Of a stretch of 64,000 nucleotides of DNA, positions 25,461-33,557 are shown piece by piece. Where the stretch lies: assembly GCA_028285595.1 (NCBI GenBank), contig JANQOW010000067.1, positions 18,844 through 82,843 on the forward strand. The letters are read 5' to 3'. The notes under the pieces were generated by a model. It did not search any database. It saw only the letters and a list, made by a program, of their open reading frames with translations, and had not been told where the DNA came from. The stretch is from Hyphomicrobiales bacterium (lineage in GTDB: Bacteria > Pseudomonadota > Alphaproteobacteria > Rhizobiales > CAJQND01). The position numbers were made by a program, and so were the translations under genes. Positions within the stretch are counted from its first letter, which is position 1. Every line of letters begins with the position of its first letter.

Positions 25461-26252
25461 ATGCACACAAAAGCAATGGTACTGAGCGTTTCTTTGCTCT
25501 CGCTTTCGCTTTTTGCGAACCCGTCGGCGGTGCGAGCAGAATCCACCGCTGACGACACTCACGCCCGCTCCGGCAACCGGCAGTTTGAATATCATCAAAA
25601 GCCCGGTGCTGAGGCCGATACTGTGGTGATCCTTCATGGCTTGGGCCGCAACCGGTCGGCCATGTGGACTTTGGCCAAGCGCCTGGAAGTGGCCGGATAC
25701 CGCACGGAACGGTTCGGCTACCGCTCGCTGCAACAGTCCCCGGAGGAGATTGTTAGCCGGCTCGGTGCTCAGGTGGCGGCGTGTTGCGCAGGCACTGAGA
25801 GCAAGGTGCACTTTGTTGGCCATTCGCTTGGCGGTCTGATCGCCCGTGCTTATCTCGCCAAACACAAACTGCCCAATCTCGGCCGGGTGGTTCTGCTGGG
25901 CACCCCGAACCAAGGCTCGGAGCTGGCCGATGCTTATCAGAACAAGTGGTGGTTTGAGTACCTCGGCCCCACCGTAAAGCAGCTTGGCACAACTGATGGC
26001 GGACTTGCCGGAAGCCTGCCAAAGCCGGATTACCCTGTGGGTGTGATTGCGGGCGCCCGCAGTGGACGCGAGAATGAAGACGTTCTGCCGGGACAGGATG
26101 ACGGTTTGGTCACAGTGTCTTCAACCAAGTTTGCCGGAATGACCGACTTCATGGTGATGCCCACCAGCCATTGGGAGATGCGTTACAGCGAGCCGGTGGC
26201 CGCCCAGGTTGTGAACTTCCTGAAGACCGGCCAGTTTGAGAAAAACCGTTAG
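25461..26252 (+). CDS. Secreted lipase/esterase, alpha/beta hydrolase
   Basis: The start at 25461 gives a signal peptide (MHTKAMVLSVSLLSLSLFANPSAVRAES, cut near residue 26). The mature enzyme has the oxyanion HGLG (59-62), nucleophile elbow GHSLGG with Ser122, and candidate acid and base residues in GQDDGLV and the C-terminal TSHWEM. A CCAG pair of cysteines near residues 108-109 may form a disulfide. Such triacylglycerol lipase-like proteins act in the periplasm or outside the cell. No chaperone or secretion gene is adjacent. The stop overlaps the convergent XRE-cupin gene by 4 nt (TTAG). Confidence 0.84.
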   Translation: MHTKAMVLSVSLLSLSLFANPSAVRAESTADDTHARSGNRQFEYHQKPGAEADTVVILHGLGRNRSAMWTLAKRLEVAGYRTERFGYRSLQQSPEEIVSRLGAQVAACCAGTESKVHFVGHSLGGLIARAYLAKHKLPNLGRVVLLGTPNQGSELADAYQNKWWFEYLGPTVKQLGTTDGGLAGSLPKPDYPVGVIAGARSGRENEDVLPGQDDGLVTVSSTKFAGMTDFMVMPTSHWEMRYSEPVAAQVVNFLKTGQFEKNR

Positions 26253-26947
26253 CGCGCTGGGTCCTTTGATTGCGCTGATGCCGCGCGCTCGCCCACCACC
26301 ACATCTTTGGGGATCACGACGGGAGAGACGGCCCACACCAGCTTGCACACTTCATTCGACCGGTTGCGGCCATGGTGGGGGATGCTGGCGCTGAAACTGT
26401 AGCTGTCGCCGGCGCGCAAGGTGATGAGTTCATCACCGATCTGCATCTCCAACTCGCCTTCTATAACAACGCCATGCTCTTCGCCCACATGTTGCTGCAG
26501 GGGCTCTTCTGGGCGCTCGGCGCCAGGCAGATAGGTTGCGATGCCCATATAGAATTGCCCGCCAATTGAGCTGGAGAGGAGACGGTCCTCGTAACCCAAC
26601 TCAACGGAGGTTTGTTGGTACAGGGTGTTCAAGTCACGCCGGTTCTGAGCGCGCACCACATGAGCGCGTTCCATGGGACCATCCCCGGGGCGCTTGGCAA
26701 AGAACCAATTGGCGGACACGCCCAGGGCGCTTGCCACGGCGTGTACAACGTCTACGGACGGATTGGAGGCGTTGCGCTCGATCGCGCTCAAGTGGCTGAC
26801 AGAAATGCCGCTTTCCGCTGCGAGATCTTTCAGGCTCATCTTGCGCGCATGACGCAACTGGCGCACTTCCGAGCCCAGCGAGATCAGCGATTTTGCCAGG
26901 GCAATCACGCGCGCCCCGCCTTCCTCATTCCGCGTCGAGTTCGCCAT
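26249..26947 (-). CDS. XRE-family regulator with C-terminal cupin domain
   Basis: The protein has 232 residues. Its HTH occupies about residues 25-80 (LGSEVRQLRHARKMSLKDLAAESGISVSHLSAIERN) and a cupin_2 barrel about 150-215 (HVGEEHGVVIEGELEMQIGDELITLRAGDSYSFSASIPHHGRN). This build is that of PuuR-type regulators of polyamine, amino-acid and peptide genes, where the cupin senses a small ligand. It is divergent from a peptide-type binding-protein gene, and the 200-bp gap holds two inverted repeats. Regulation of that gene is therefore likely. Ligand unknown. Confidence 0.87.
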   Translation of the reverse strand: MANSTRNEEGGARVIALAKSLISLGSEVRQLRHARKMSLKDLAAESGISVSHLSAIERNASNPSVDVVHAVASALGVSANWFFAKRPGDGPMERAHVVRAQNRRDLNTLYQQTSVELGYEDRLLSSSIGGQFYMGIATYLPGAERPEEPLQQHVGEEHGVVIEGELEMQIGDELITLRAGDSYSFSASIPHHGRNRSNEVCKLVWAVSPVVIPKDVVVGERAASAQSKDPAR

Positions 26948-27002
26948 GTCCCATCACCCCGTTCGTCAATTCAACCCCATCCTAGTGTCGTTAGATCGTG
27001 CT

Positions 27003-27048
27003 GAGAAGAATTTTGTTGCTTTTTTCTTCTCTGAAAGGGAAACTTCCC
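27003..27048. promoter_or_regulatory. Two inverted repeats in the XRE-cupin / binding-protein divergent region
   Basis: GAGAAGAA and TTCTTCTC (27003-27010 and 27024-27031) form an 8-bp dyad with a 13-bp spacer. GGGAA-AC-TTCCC at 27037-27048 is a second, tight dyad. They lie about 56-145 bp from the two divergent start codons. Either could bind the XRE-cupin protein. Confidence 0.4.
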
Positions 27049-27147
27049 CATTCGTAAGGAACCGGAGGCTGTTCCAGCTTCCGGTATGTGAGGCGAAGTG
27101 CGCGGAGTGACGCGCTCCACAATTAGGTTTCTAGGGAGGAAACACGT

Positions 27148-28782
27148 ATGTCCGACGACAATCATCAAGGCCCAAAGGGCGTTGAGTACAGCTCGCTTAC
27201 GGCCGGCGAGAAGGAAGGGGTACAGCGTGCCCTGAAACGCGGCGCAACGCGGCGCGAAACGATGCAAATGATGGTCGCTGCCGGCATGACCGCCGCGGCT
27301 GCTGGAAGTATCGTCACCGCAGCGAGCGAAGCGCTTGCAATGACACCCAAAAAGGGCGGTAAACTTCGGGTCGGTACCGCGCTGCATGGCCCGGACGACA
27401 CTCTGGATCCGATCCGACTGACCTCTGAAACCGACTATGGCCGCGCCCGCGCGCACTATAACAGCCTGATCCAGCTCAGCGACGACATCGTTCCGCAGCC
27501 GGAACTGGCAGAATCCTTCGAAGCCAACAAAGACGCTTCGGAGTGGACGTTCAGCCTGCGTAAGGATGTGAAGTTCCATGACGGCAGCAAATTCACCGCT
27601 GACGACGTGGTGTGGTCATTGAGCCGCCACTTGGGCAAAGACTCAAAATCCGTCGGTAAAGGGCTGATGACCACGGTTAAAGAGTGGAAGAAGACCGGTC
27701 CTTATGAAGTGAAGGCGATTTGTGAAGCGCCTTACGCCGACCTTCCGGCCGTACTGGGCGAGAAGCACTTTAAGATTGCCAAGGCAGATACGAAAGACTT
27801 CGCGACTGCGCCTGGAACCGGCCCGTTCAAGCTCGATTCCTTCCGGCCCGGCGTGGGCTCGCGGCATGTACGCAACGACGACTATTGGCGCGAGGGTGCC
27901 AATGTGGATGAGATTGAGCTCTTTGGTATCACCGACGAGGTGGCCCGGGTGAATGCTCTGATCGCCGGTGACGTGCAGCTCATCAATGTGGTTCCGCCAA
28001 AGTCCATGTCGCAGGTTGAGAACGCTCCGGGCGTGACCGCGCGGTCCATTCCGTCAGGCTCCTACATGGGGATCTGTCTGCACACCAAGCACGGGGAAGG
28101 CAACAATGCCGACTTCGTCAACGCCATGAAGTACATCATGCGCCGCGACCGGATTGTGAAGAACATTCTGCGCGGCCATGGCACAGCGGGTAACGATCAC
28201 CCGATCAACGTGGCTTACGGCGTAGATTTTTGCGATGCGCTTCCGCAGCGTGAGTTCGATCCGGACAAGGCCAAGGCCCTGTTCAAGAAGTCAGGCCTGT
28301 CGGGCGCCGAAGTGCAGGTTGCCGAGGTGGCCGGTGGTGTGACCGACACCATGCTGCTGGTTCAGCGCGAGTGCCAGAAGATCGGCTTTAACCTGCAGAT
28401 CAAGAAGGTTCCGACTGACGGTTACTGGGGTGCAGTGTGGCAGAAGACCGCCATGAACGTCACCGCTTGGAACATGCGCCCAACCGCGACCATCATGCTT
28501 GATCTCTCCTATGCGCCTGGGGCTCCGTGGAGCGATACCGGCTGGGAAAATGAAGAGATGGGCGTGTTGCTGGCCAAGGCCAAGGCGGAAACCGATCCCA
28601 AGATCAAGCACGAGCTTCTGTGCAAAATGCAGAAGATCGTGGCCGAGAACGCACCTGTGGTTATCCCGAGCCACCGGAACATCGTTGACGGTATCTCCGA
28701 CAAGGTGAAGGGCGTGCCGAAGCTCGCGCTCGGCGGCCTTGGCGCCAGTGAGTGGCCGGAGTTCGTCTGGTTCGACGGCTAG
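27148..28782 (+). CDS. ABC transporter substrate-binding protein, DppA/OppA type (SBP_bac_5), Tat-like signal
   Basis: A strong AGGGAGG site precedes ATG 27148. The 544-residue protein begins with a 35-residue polar leader, then GATRRETMQMMVAAGMTAAAAGSIVTAA, a twin-arginine-style export signal with an unusually long n-region, then the binding fold starting GGKLRVGTALHGPDDTLDPI. The DppA-type domains hold di- to oligopeptides, nickel, or opines and similar amines. No permease or ATPase genes follow, so it must use components encoded elsewhere, or act as a sensor. A CocE-type hydrolase is encoded 83 bp downstream. The upstream XRE-cupin gene is the likely regulator. Confidence 0.87.
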   Translation: MSDDNHQGPKGVEYSSLTAGEKEGVQRALKRGATRRETMQMMVAAGMTAAAAGSIVTAASEALAMTPKKGGKLRVGTALHGPDDTLDPIRLTSETDYGRARAHYNSLIQLSDDIVPQPELAESFEANKDASEWTFSLRKDVKFHDGSKFTADDVVWSLSRHLGKDSKSVGKGLMTTVKEWKKTGPYEVKAICEAPYADLPAVLGEKHFKIAKADTKDFATAPGTGPFKLDSFRPGVGSRHVRNDDYWREGANVDEIELFGITDEVARVNALIAGDVQLINVVPPKSMSQVENAPGVTARSIPSGSYMGICLHTKHGEGNNADFVNAMKYIMRRDRIVKNILRGHGTAGNDHPINVAYGVDFCDALPQREFDPDKAKALFKKSGLSGAEVQVAEVAGGVTDTMLLVQRECQKIGFNLQIKKVPTDGYWGAVWQKTAMNVTAWNMRPTATIMLDLSYAPGAPWSDTGWENEEMGVLLAKAKAETDPKIKHELLCKMQKIVAENAPVVIPSHRNIVDGISDKVKGVPKLALGGLGASEWPEFVWFDG

Positions 28783-28810
28783 GCGCCAGCCCTTCGTTAT
28801 AACGGTCATG

Positions 28811-28839
28811 ACGTGGTCCCGCTGAGAGCGGGGCCACGT
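28811..28839 (+). other. Hairpin between binding-protein and hydrolase genes
   Basis: A 13-bp stem (one G-T pair) of ACGTGG.CCCGCT type with a 3-nt loop and no T-run lies 29 bp after the binding-protein stop and 27 bp before the CocE-type start. Placement suggests partial termination or 3' protection of the binding-protein message. Confidence 0.55.
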
Positions 28840-28865
28840 CTCCTGACCGCTTGGGGATTGCCCTC

Positions 28866-30839
28866 ATGACATTGACCGCTTCGTGTGCGTTCGATGACAT
28901 CGAACACGTGTGGATTGAGATGCCTGACGGTGTGCGGCTGGCCGCGCGCCTCTGGCTTCCGCGCGGCGCGGCGAAGGCCCCTGTTCCAGCGGTCTTTGAG
29001 ATCATTCCTTATCGGAAGGGCGACATGGTGCGCGCGAGAGATGAGCGCAACCATCCCTATTTCGCGGCCCGCGGCTATGCCTGCCTCAGGGTCGATATGC
29101 GCGGGTCGGGTGACAGCGAAGGCCTGATGGGGGACATGTATGAGCCGAACGAGCTTGCCGACACCCGCCACGTGATTGAGTGGATTGCCAGCCAGCCCTG
29201 GTGCACCGGGCGCGTGGGGATGTTCGGCACATCGTGGGGCGGCACCGCCGGCTTGCAGGCCAGCGTTGATGCGCCCGAGGCGTTGAAGGCCGTGATCGCG
29301 GTGTGTGCCACCCATGACCGCTATGAGGACGATATCCACCATATGGGGGGATGCTTGCTCACAGACTCCATCGAGTGGGGCGCGACGCTGCCGGCGATAC
29401 TGGCCTCCCCACCGTGTGCGGACACGGTGGGGCCTGAGTGGTGGGAGATGTGGCAGGAGCGGCTGGAGCACCTTGCGTTTCCGCTTGAAGCCTGGGTGCG
29501 CGAAGAGGCCAGAGGGGCGTATTGGCGGCACGGGTCTACACGGTTCGATGCTGATCGGATCAGCACACCCATTCTTGCTATTGGTGGCTGGTCAGACCGC
29601 TATTCGAACTCCGTAATGTCCTTGGCGGCTGCGCGGCCTGATCAGGTTTGGGGGATCGTGGGGCCGTGGAGCCATCACTATCCCGATGTAGGTCACCCTG
29701 GGCCGGCCATGGACTTCCAAAAGGTTGCTCTCGACTGGTGGGACCATTGGCTCAAGGCTTCAGAGCCGGAGGTGCCGTCTTGGCCCAAGCTCCGTGTGTG
29801 GCTGCGCGAGCATGATGAGCCGGCTGATGCGATTGACCGAAGGAACGGGCGGTGGATCGAGAGCCAGCTTGCCGAGGAGCATTGGCGCCTGCACTTGAGT
29901 GATGGAGCGCTGGTGGAGGAAGTCCCTTCAGATCAGGCGGGCGGAGAAGCGATTGTGCCCCACGATTTGCGGGTGGGGCAGTGTGCTGGGGACACCGGTT
30001 ATTTTGGCCGGTTCGGCGGCCTTCCGCTGGATCAAAGCGGCGATGATGTCCATGCGCTCTGCTATGAGACGCCGGCGCTGAGCGAAGATTTGATCCTCTA
30101 TGGTGCCGCTGAGATGGTGCTGCGGGTCGCCGCCTCCGTACCACGCGCACAGCTCAGCCTGCGGCTCAGCGATGTTGCGCCTGATGGCACGGTCTGCCGT
30201 GTTGCCTTCGCCGTCCGCAATCTGGCTCTGGATGATATGTTGGATGGAGCGCCAGAGACCCAAAAGGCGGCGATCCGTTTTCACACCACCGCCTATCGCT
30301 TCAAGGCCGGGCACAAGATCAGAGTGTCTTTGGCTGCGTCCTACTGGCCGCTTGTGTGGCCGGTGCCTCACACTTCTGAGATCAGCCTCAGTGAAGGGGC
30401 GTTGTCGTTGCCGGTGCTCAGCGGCGCACCTGACGCACACATACCTGAGCCGGGTGGGGAGGCGCAGCCGAAACTGCACACGGTCCTTCAAGCTCAGCCC
30501 TTAGAACGCCTGGTCGAAGAGGCCATGGACGGCACGCTGGTTTCCTCTTGGCATCAACCCAGCATCCGGGTGAAGCACCATGCCACCAACTCCACGTTCG
30601 GATATGAAACCAGTGCGCGCCATCAGGTCCACAAAGATGACCCCTTGAGCGCGCGGAGCCGGTTCGATCACAGCATGGAGTTTGAGCGTCCGGACGGGGT
30701 CGCCCGCGTCCGCTCCCATGCCGAGGTGCGCTGTGATGCGGAATACTTTTACCTATCCGGTGAGGTGACGGTGAGTTGGAACGACGAAGACATCTTCGCC
30801 CGGCAGTGGGCGCCGTCCATCAAGCGGCGCTGGTCGTGA
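28866..30839 (+). CDS. CocE/NonD-family hydrolase
   Basis: ATG 28866 is preferred (GGGG about 9 nt upstream). The protein has 657 residues. An N-terminal alpha/beta-hydrolase domain (S15 family) carries the nucleophile GTSWGG (Ser123) and a conserved Y residue region (IPYRKGD) for the oxyanion, with a likely acid-base pair in ...GWSDRYSN and SHHYPD. A C-terminal jelly-roll domain (from about residue 420) follows, as in cocaine esterase and alpha-amino-acid ester hydrolases. The family hydrolyses esters or amides. There is no signal peptide, so it is cytosolic. Coexpression with a peptide-type binding protein suggests it processes the imported compound, an inference that fits acyl-amino or peptide-like substrates. 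Confidence 0.85.
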   Translation: MTLTASCAFDDIEHVWIEMPDGVRLAARLWLPRGAAKAPVPAVFEIIPYRKGDMVRARDERNHPYFAARGYACLRVDMRGSGDSEGLMGDMYEPNELADTRHVIEWIASQPWCTGRVGMFGTSWGGTAGLQASVDAPEALKAVIAVCATHDRYEDDIHHMGGCLLTDSIEWGATLPAILASPPCADTVGPEWWEMWQERLEHLAFPLEAWVREEARGAYWRHGSTRFDADRISTPILAIGGWSDRYSNSVMSLAAARPDQVWGIVGPWSHHYPDVGHPGPAMDFQKVALDWWDHWLKASEPEVPSWPKLRVWLREHDEPADAIDRRNGRWIESQLAEEHWRLHLSDGALVEEVPSDQAGGEAIVPHDLRVGQCAGDTGYFGRFGGLPLDQSGDDVHALCYETPALSEDLILYGAAEMVLRVAASVPRAQLSLRLSDVAPDGTVCRVAFAVRNLALDDMLDGAPETQKAAIRFHTTAYRFKAGHKIRVSLAASYWPLVWPVPHTSEISLSEGALSLPVLSGAPDAHIPEPGGEAQPKLHTVLQAQPLERLVEEAMDGTLVSSWHQPSIRVKHHATNSTFGYETSARHQVHKDDPLSARSRFDHSMEFERPDGVARVRSHAEVRCDAEYFYLSGEVTVSWNDEDIFARQWAPSIKRRWS

Positions 30840-30851
30840 TCCGCTTTTGGC

Positions 30852-31586
30852 TCAGCGGAAACCTGAGGCTGTCATGAAGTTCTCATAGAGCTTCTTGGAG
30901 TCTGCCTTCATTCCGGTCATGCGTTCGTCGGCTTCGGCCTTGAAGCGTTCAAGTGCGCCGGCGCCTGCCGCCTTTTCCAGAGCGTCAGCATATTCAGGGA
31001 TTGCGCCCCACATGGGGACGGTCGTCTCGTCGATCTCCACATGGTACTGGATCGAAAATGCTTTCGGCCCCCAGCTCATGGCCTGCACCCGGCATGCCGG
31101 AGTGGAGACCAGAATGTCAGCGCCCTCGGGGGCCGCTAAGACTTCCGCGCTGTGCCATTGCAGGCACCAGATTGTTTCCGGGAAGCCTTCAAGGAACGGG
31201 CTGGTTTTGCCGTTATCGGTCAGATGCACCGGCATGATGCCAATCTCCGGTTCGGCGGCCGGACCCACTTTGCCGCCCAGCGCTTCAGCCAGAAGCTGGT
31301 GACCCAGGCACAGGCCCATATAAGGCATCTTCAGGTCCACCACGGCACGGCGGATGGCGGCCTTCTCTGTTTTAAGCCAGGGGTGGGCGTCTTCCTGCCA
31401 GGTGTCCATGGGCCCGCCCATGACCCATAGGGCGTCGTACCCCTCCAGCTCAGGAATGGTCTCGCCCTCGTCGAGCTCAACGGCGTCCCACTCAATGCCG
31501 TCGGCTGCGAAGTACTCTCGGAACGTGCCCGGGTGCTCGCAGGCGATGTGTTGGAAGACAAGGAATTTGAGGGGTTTGATGCTCAC
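30852..31586 (-). CDS. Type 1 (class I) glutamine amidotransferase
   Basis: The protein has 244 residues with the full triad: nucleophile C93 in GLCLGHQ, H182 and E184 in IQYHVEID. The fold matches stand-alone GATase1 proteins related to the GuaA amidotransferase domain, which release ammonia from glutamine or hydrolyse gamma-glutamyl compounds. No synthase domain is fused. It lies behind the glnT-glx genes in the same direction but is separated from them by a palindromic repeat. Use of a gamma-glutamyl intermediate made by that operon is possible but unproven. It is unlike PuuD, which has a different nucleophile context. Confidence 0.84.
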   Translation of the reverse strand: MSIKPLKFLVFQHIACEHPGTFREYFAADGIEWDAVELDEGETIPELEGYDALWVMGGPMDTWQEDAHPWLKTEKAAIRRAVVDLKMPYMGLCLGHQLLAEALGGKVGPAAEPEIGIMPVHLTDNGKTSPFLEGFPETIWCLQWHSAEVLAAPEGADILVSTPACRVQAMSWGPKAFSIQYHVEIDETTVPMWGAIPEYADALEKAAGAGALERFKAEADERMTGMKADSKKLYENFMTASGFR

Positions 31587-31602
31587 AAGAGGCCTCCGCT
31601 AA

Positions 31603-31697
31603 CGTCATCCCGGAATTTGCGTCAGCAAATATCCGGGACCTAGGGCCGAGCGCTCAGAGTGTGCAGGCTCTGGGTCCCCGCTTTCGCGGGGATGACG
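31603..31697 (-). repeat. Palindromic intergenic repeat, copy 2
   Basis: This is an inverted copy of the element at 7934-8025, with the CGTCATCCC..GGGATGACG ends, the CCCCGCTTTCGCGGGG short hairpin, and the CCCGGAATTTGC..GCAAATATCCGGG long hairpin. The middle (GGGCCGAGCGC...) differs from copy 1. It separates the 136-aa gene from the amidotransferase gene in the nitrogen cluster. Confidence 0.85.
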
Positions 31698-31704
31698 GTT
31701 TGGT

Positions 31705-32115
31705 TCAAAACTTCCTATAGGCCTTGTTGAGCTGAACCATCGGATGGTCCGGCGACATCTGAAACTTGATCAGCATCTCGCGGGCCATCATGTCCCGGTC
31801 CTGCTGATTGTTCGGAAGTTTGATATCGTCCGGGATCGCCAGCCAGCCGTTGATGTTGCGGTCAAACACGGCGGGCTTGCCGTCGTCATAACCCATATGC
31901 ACATCTTCCAGCCAGTTGAGATCATCCCAGCCCATGAACTCCATATAGCCCTTCAGGAAGGGCGTCAGGCGGTCATAGTCGGGCACCAGGTTCACATCGT
32001 AGCGGTAGCCGATGTGTTGGCCGAGTTCGCGCTCACGGTCGGAGTCCAGTCCATCGCCTTTGATGAACTGGTCCACATCCTTGATTTCTGAGCCTTTATA
32101 GCTTGATCCTGCCAT
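31705..32115 (-). CDS. Unknown 136-aa protein of the glnT-glx operon
   Basis: I do not recognise this family. The protein is soluble, acidic, rich in Trp/Asp/Tyr (MEFMGWDDLNWLEDVHMGYDD) and without cysteines, signal or membrane segment, starting MAGSSYKGSEIKDVDQFIKG. It follows glxD by 18 bp in the same direction, which strongly suggests cotranscription and a job connected with the glutamate-synthase-like complex, such as a small subunit or assembly factor. The predicted mixture of helices and acidic loops gives no further hint. It ends before a palindromic repeat. Confidence 0.7.
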   Translation of the reverse strand: MAGSSYKGSEIKDVDQFIKGDGLDSDRERELGQHIGYRYDVNLVPDYDRLTPFLKGYMEFMGWDDLNWLEDVHMGYDDGKPAVFDRNINGWLAIPDDIKLPNNQQDRDMMAREMLIKFQMSPDHPMVQLNKAYRKF

Positions 32116-32133
32116 CGGTTCGTCCTCTCAAGA

Positions 32134-33519
32134 TCAAATGTGGTGATAGTCTTCAACGCCGACCGTGTGGTCGGTGCCGGCCAACGGCACTTGGGCCATG
32201 GCGGAGGCTTCCATGGTGAGCGCGGCAAGATCTTCCGGCTCCAGGGAATGGACGTTGGTTTTACCGCAAGCGCGGGCCATCATCTGTGCTTCGATGGTCA
32301 GCGTGTGCAGGAAGTTGTAAACCCGCTCAGCGGCTTCATCAGGGTTCAGGCGCTTACGCAACTCCGGGTCTTGCGTGGCCACGCCCACCGGGCAACGCCC
32401 TGTGTGGCAGTGGTAACAAGAGCCTGCAGGCACTCCCATTTCCTTCTCATAGTCGGCTTCGGGAATGTCCTTGTTGCAGTTCATCGCCATCATGGCCGAG
32501 TGACCGATGGCAATGGCATCAGCGCCCAAGGCAAGGGCCTTGGCCACGTCGCCGCCGTTGCGAATGCCGCCGGCATAGACCAGCGAGATCTCGCCGCGCT
32601 TGCCGATATCATCGATCGCACGCCGCGCCTGGCGGATGGCGGCCATGCCGGGCACACCGGTTTCTTCGGTGGCCAGGTGCGGGCCCGCCCCGGTGGAGCC
32701 TTCCATGCCGTCGATGTAGATCGAATCCGGATCGGTCTTGGCGGCCATGCGAACGTCATCATAAACACGCGCAGCGCCCAGCTTGAGCTGGATCGGGATC
32801 TGCCAGTCGGTGGCTTCGCGGATCTCTTGGATCTTCAGAGCCAGATCGTCCGGGCCCAGCCAGTCCGGGTGACGGGCTGGCGAGCGCTGGTCGATGCCGG
32901 CCGGCAGCGAGCGCATCTCGGCCACCTGGTCGGTCACCTTCTGGCCCATCAAGTGGCCGCCCAGACCCACCTTACAACCCTGGCCGATGAAGAACTCACA
33001 GCCGTCTGCAAGGCGCAGGTGGTGCGGGTTGAAGCCATAGCGGGACTGAATGTTCTGGTAGAACCACTTGGACGAATAGCGCCGCTCGTCGGGGATCATG
33101 CCGCCTTCGCCAGAACAGGTTGCGGTGCCGGCCATGGTGGCGCCGCGGGCAAGGGCGGTTTTGGCTTCAAACGACAAGGCGCCGAAGCTCATCCCTGTGA
33201 TGTAGATCGGAATGTCCAGCTCAAGCGGACGCTTGGCACGGGGGCCGATCACGGTCTTGGTCAGGCACTTTTCGCGGTAACCTTCGATCACGAAGCGCGT
33301 CAAGGTGCCGGGGAGGAATGTCAGTTCATCCCAGTGAGGGATCTTCTTGAAGAGTGAGAAGCCGCGCATCCGGTAGCGGCCCAATTCGGACTTGATATGG
33401 ATGTCATCCATGACCTGCTGGTTGAAGATCCAGCTTCTGCCCAGGATGGTCGTGTCGCGTCCGTTTCCGTTCTTTTTCGACTTCTTCTTTTTCTTCTTCT
33501 TTTTCTCGTCTTTAGCCAT
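32134..33519 (-). CDS. glxD: FMN-binding glutamate synthase family protein (GlxD-like)
   Basis: This 461-residue protein equals the central FMN/Fe-S domain of GltB (Glu_synthase domain, about residues 95-440). The barrel has GMSFGALSFEAKTALARGA, GQGCKVGLGGHLMG.KV and GGIRNGGDVAKALALGADA. The Fe-S cysteines cluster at CYHCHTGRCPVGVATQ (about 364-378). N-terminal residues 3-16 are almost all lysine (KDEKKKKKKKKSKK), which GlxD/GltB proteins do not normally have. The glutaminase and GXGXG parts are supplied by the neighbouring glxB and glxC products, so this is the reductive amino-transfer core of a three-subunit assembly. Gene order glnT-glxB-C-D follows rhizobial precedent. Confidence 0.88.
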   Translation of the reverse strand: MAKDEKKKKKKKKSKKNGNGRDTTILGRSWIFNQQVMDDIHIKSELGRYRMRGFSLFKKIPHWDELTFLPGTLTRFVIEGYREKCLTKTVIGPRAKRPLELDIPIYITGMSFGALSFEAKTALARGATMAGTATCSGEGGMIPDERRYSSKWFYQNIQSRYGFNPHHLRLADGCEFFIGQGCKVGLGGHLMGQKVTDQVAEMRSLPAGIDQRSPARHPDWLGPDDLALKIQEIREATDWQIPIQLKLGAARVYDDVRMAAKTDPDSIYIDGMEGSTGAGPHLATEETGVPGMAAIRQARRAIDDIGKRGEISLVYAGGIRNGGDVAKALALGADAIAIGHSAMMAMNCNKDIPEADYEKEMGVPAGSCYHCHTGRCPVGVATQDPELRKRLNPDEAAERVYNFLHTLTIEAQMMARACGKTNVHSLEPEDLAALTMEASAMAQVPLAGTDHTVGVEDYHHI

Positions 33520-33557
33520 GTTTCAGGTCTCCCAGGCCTCCTCAGAGGCGTGAATGG

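Noticed and set aside
30852..31586. PuuD-like gamma-glutamyl-GABA hydrolase
   Set aside because: The nucleophile context GLCLGHQ is that of GuaA-like stand-alone amidotransferases, and no puuABC genes are present although an XRE-cupin gene is nearby.
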